A stretch of 64,000 bases of DNA from Capitella teleta (Eukaryota; Annelida; Polychaeta; Capitellidae), in NCBI GenBank assembly GCA_000328365.1, contig KB302576.1:104565-168564 (forward strand), given 5' to 3'. The notes under the pieces were generated by a model, which was not told where the DNA came from, did not search any database, and saw only the letters and a program-made list of their open reading frames with translations. The position numbers and the translations under genes are program-made. This document shows, one piece after another, positions 60,920-64,000 of the stretch. Position 1 is the first letter of the stretch. Each line of letters starts with the position of its first letter.

Positions 60920-62857
60920 TCAACAGTAAAACAGTAAGTACGGCGTGCTAGATTCAGAGAACGCCAGAGCGTGTTTAATCTCTTTCAGAGTGAGGACGTC
61001 CGCTTGATCATCGTCCAAATGCAACCAGACCAAAGGCTCGGCGTTCTCTTCTGCCGTTTCCCAGGGGTAATACAAATGCCTCGCTTCCTCCAGCGCTTTA
61101 ATCTTGTGCTGAGGTATCTTCACATACGCTGAGTAATGTCCAGACAACAGACTGGCTCCACAGTGCTTAATCACGGCGTATAGGTGCATTCTGAAAAGCG
61201 ATCAGTTTAATTAATTTTTTGCTTGATGCTCATCACTACTCACTGGTGTTCACTGCAAGATGGGGGACATTTGTCAAGCAGGCAGGGCAACGTGAAGGGA
61301 ATCGGACGAACCTGAGATAATTTACTCAAGACTTCACTGCGAAAACGAGTAAAAATTATTGTAAAATTAATTTTACATCAATAATTCGATGTCGCTTACC
61401 CAGAGTAAACCGCAAATCGGAGCTGATGCAGCGTGAGAATTTGTGGCACAGAAATGTATCGCAGGCTCCGCTTAGCCTCGACTAAACGCAGGCATTCCTC
61501 ACATTTATATTTATTATCCCCACGAAGAAACTCTTCTTCACGAATCGCATTCCGTACCCAATCGTTTTCTGCTGGGGAAGAAACTTGTGTATTTCTATTC
61601 ACGGGAATAAAATCCCCTCACCGTTCAACTCAGGATCCATGGGGTGATTAACCGGAAGTCCAATCGATTGATACATATCTTTCCGCTCGGTCGAGCTTTC
61701 GCACTCTAAGCATTGAGTACAAAGTGCCATTGACCCCTAGAAAGAAATTTTAATTTTATGCAAATTTATACAAAAATCTTCAACCCACCTCAAACAGACT
61801 AGGAATTGGGTCACGAATTGGTTTCATGCTGGGTATGTCGAGAGGGGTGACATCGACAGAGAGGCGGGAATTCAACGCCATTTGCTTCAGAGCGTTAAGT
61901 GAAGTGTCAGACATTTTCGTGAGCTTTTTAGCTCTCTTAGACGGAGCTTCGTCCGGTGGGCTCTCCGTCGGTGGCTTAGTGTTCGCACTCACTGTTACCG
62001 TAAGTCGCTCGCGCAAGGTGTTGATTTCTTTAACTGATTCCTGAAGGCATCCCAGAATGCATTGCAGGAATTCATGAGCATCCTGTTGCTCTCCTTCCAC
62101 GAATACGGGATTTATCTTCCTATTGAGGTTGAAATGTCATTATCTGTTATACCACGTTACCAAGGAGACGATGAAACTCACTGCAATTCATGAATAATGC
62201 TGTATGGACGTAAAGCAAGGTATTTGGTTTTCTTATTGCTGTATAACTCCTCACGATTTTCCATATTTGAAAACAACTGATGTATGTACCTGACCATATC
62301 GCGCGAGTCCGAAGGCTCCCCCTGCTGGAATTAACACGAGTTAACGTGTGAATTGCAAATTGCAACCCACCTCCAGTTTCTTAATCTCTTCTTCGGTGGC
62401 CGCTATTTCCTTTTTCAAGATGGTTAGTTGTGTCATGAAACCGGGGGTGTAGCACAGCACTTGCAAAACACTGTTTGCAAAACATGTGTTACCTAAATTG
62501 ACTAACGTAGCCACGCATGGTTTTGAAGTTGGTTTTTTCGGGGGAGGGCTGAAATTTTTTTTAATTTAACAGAGAACGGTTTGCACACGTAGCTCTATAC
62601 CTTGGGTTAGCGGTTTTTTTAGCGCTGTTTTGAAACATTGTTTCAAGCTTTCTTTCCTCCTTGCCTTCCTTCAGACTGAGTTTAGTTCGCTTTTTTGCTG
62701 GGGGCTAAGAATTTGAAAATCATTAAAATTTCCCCCAATTCTCAATTAGTACCTTTGGTGAGCATTCCTTCATTGTCTGCTCGTTTTCATCGCCCGTCAC
62801 AATAACTTTCTTCCTTCGACGAATTTTTTTCTCTTTTTTAACTATTTCGTCAATCAT
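60920..62857 (-). CDS. USP1-like ubiquitin-specific protease
   Basis: Nine coding exons on the minus strand: 62857-62753, 62704-62601, 62548-62371, 62324-62182, 62119-61789, 61736-61622, 61571-61400, 61336-61244 and 61190-60920. They total 1512 nt (503 residues), all in phase. The Cys box LVNLGNTCFANSVLQVLCYT puts the nucleophile near residue 92. The QQDAHEFLQCILG box and a CXXC-type zinc-binding pair (CTQCLEC ... YKCEECLRLVEAKRSL) follow. The His box is LYAVIKHCGASLLSGHYSAY, and the end is SSTPYLLFY. The last block, EAERSLRY-like text and CLECESSTER match human USP1, which removes ubiquitin from PCNA and FANCD2. It is much shorter than human USP1 (785) and lacks the long insertions. A basic N-terminus may be a nuclear signal. 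TTTATT at 60893 gives AATAAA about 20 bases past the stop. Confidence 0.9.
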
Positions 62858-62869
62858 GTTTCTCTTCAC

Positions 62870-64000
62870 TGAAAGTAAATGAAAACAAAAACATAAGCAT
62901 TACTTTATAGGCTTGTAGAAACAGGTGGCCCTAACAGTATTTCAACAGGACGTTTGATGTAAATATGAGTGAAGAACAGCAGAATGGTAATTAGGTCAAA
63001 CTCTTAGGTAATTAGGTCAAACTCCAGCATGCAGGGTACAGTATGCAGCAAGGTACTTTCACTTCCAAAACTACAATGGTGCAACGGCAGCACTTTTCAG
63101 TCCGGATTCTGCATGGCAAAACTCCGCCTTATCGCTCATTTCAAAGTTTTTGATTTCGGAAATTCGACCCCTACAGCCAAAAATATACACAATATCTACC
63201 ACACTACGGAACTAAAAACAACGTATTACATCATGGCAACGCCAAAAGGTGTTAAACAGCGATCAGAAAGGGTTTCTGACTCACCTTAATCCAGCGGACA
63301 ATTGTAATTATTGCTTTATTCTTACGGATTGCTTGGCGGGTAATGCTCGGCTATTCTTCCGCGCGCGGATTTTATCTACGATCCTCAAAATGCTGAATTG
63401 CGAGGAAAATGCACATTGAGCAAAATTTTTAGAAAATACGCCAGTGTACAAATATAATTCAGAGGAAAAATATGCAAGTCTGAACGAGTAGAGCGGAGGA
63501 GAGAGGATTTTTGTGAAGGTTGCAATTTAGGGCGGGATTTACTTCGTGCGTGCGTTATGATTCTGATCTCAAAGAATGGACGCGTTTTATAGAAGTTTCG
63601 TCTGCTGAGCTGAGATGAATTGTGGTTTAAACGGCCGTTTGAGTGGAATTTCCGACATGATTTCCTATTTTGCAACGACGGGGAGGGGAGCTGGACAATT
63701 TGTCGAAATGGAAGTTCGAAGTCTCACTGACGCAACAAAGGTTAAAGAGGTTTTCTGAGCGATAATACAGGCTTTTGTAATGATATAACCTCATAAGCAT
63801 TTAAGATGGAAATTGAGAGCCAACTTGTAGATGTACGTACATACTACTAGTTTTAGCCTTTAGGTATTTCCCCGGGGGAAAAAAAGACTACTGGTAGTTG
63901 CATATACGATTAAATCCCGAACAAGGCATCTTTAGGCTATTGTGATAAGTATCTCGTACACCACATTATGATAATTAATTAGCACACATAAATCAGGCGA
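62870..64000. other. upstream flank of the USP1-like gene, no further gene seen
   Basis: An acceptor (TTTCAG, minus) lies 11 bases upstream of the USP1-like ATG, so a 5' UTR exon should lie in this stretch. GC is higher near 63340-63700, where a promoter is likely. Open frames here have no family features. Confidence 0.4.

Noticed and set aside
1-64000. LTR retroviruses, Polintons or other virus-derived elements
   Set aside because: No gag, protease, integrase, capsid or paired long terminal repeats were seen; the only RT belongs to a LINE.

Overview
The window is nuclear DNA from an animal: AT-rich, intron-bearing, with dispersed LINEs, SINEs, a Tc1-type transposon and small terminal-inverted-repeat elements. 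Most introns inside genes are close to the minimum size (about 47-63 bases), with GT/AG ends. That, together with a spread of animal-specific families (Smaug, RAB3GAP2, dermatan-sulfate epimerase, a C-type lectin receptor), points to a compact-intron invertebrate. A sponge or another early-branching animal is my best guess, but it is an inference only. Positions 16716-16785 are an assembly gap.

Layout. 0.7-11.6 kb: two tandem paralogous four-pass membrane proteins (TMEM72-like) on +, with a possible tiny - strand gene and a LINE 3' end between them; the second paralog carries a Tc1/mariner fossil in its large intron. 12-14.6 kb: a 0.7 kb inverted-repeat element, then a complete C-type lectin-domain receptor with a tyrosine-rich tail. 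14.7-21 kb: gene-poor, with a gap, microsatellites and nuclear-receptor-motif repeats. 21.4-22.8 kb: exons of an unrecognised gene, followed by an exon that looks like the end of a protein kinase domain. 23.5-26.2 kb: dermatan-sulfate epimerase, two coding exons. 26.8-28.4 kb: a small LEM-like, C-terminally anchored protein. 30.5-37.8 kb: RAB3GAP2, 26 exons, 1387 residues by my splicing. 38.9-42.4 kb: a nest of SINEs, a LINE and repeats. 43.6-52.1 kb: a Smaug/SAMD4 RNA-binding repressor. 55-60 kb: a predicted type II receptor with an SH2/SH3-ligand-rich cytoplasmic side and a coiled-coil, Cys-rich outside. 60.9-62.9 kb (-): a compact USP1-like deubiquitinase, tail to tail with the receptor.

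The genes do not form an operon-like pathway; they are ordinary neighbouring eukaryotic genes (vesicle traffic, glycosaminoglycan synthesis, mRNA repression, deubiquitination). The least familiar content is the two receptor-like genes (lectin receptor with three Y-x-N motifs; type II receptor with Y-x-x-P and proline-rich motifs), the tandem TMEM72-like pair and the orphan kinase-tail exon. Splice structures of seven genes were assembled by hand. For each, the exon lengths sum to a multiple of three and the phases agree, which supports them; the homology names come from memory of the protein families, not from a search.
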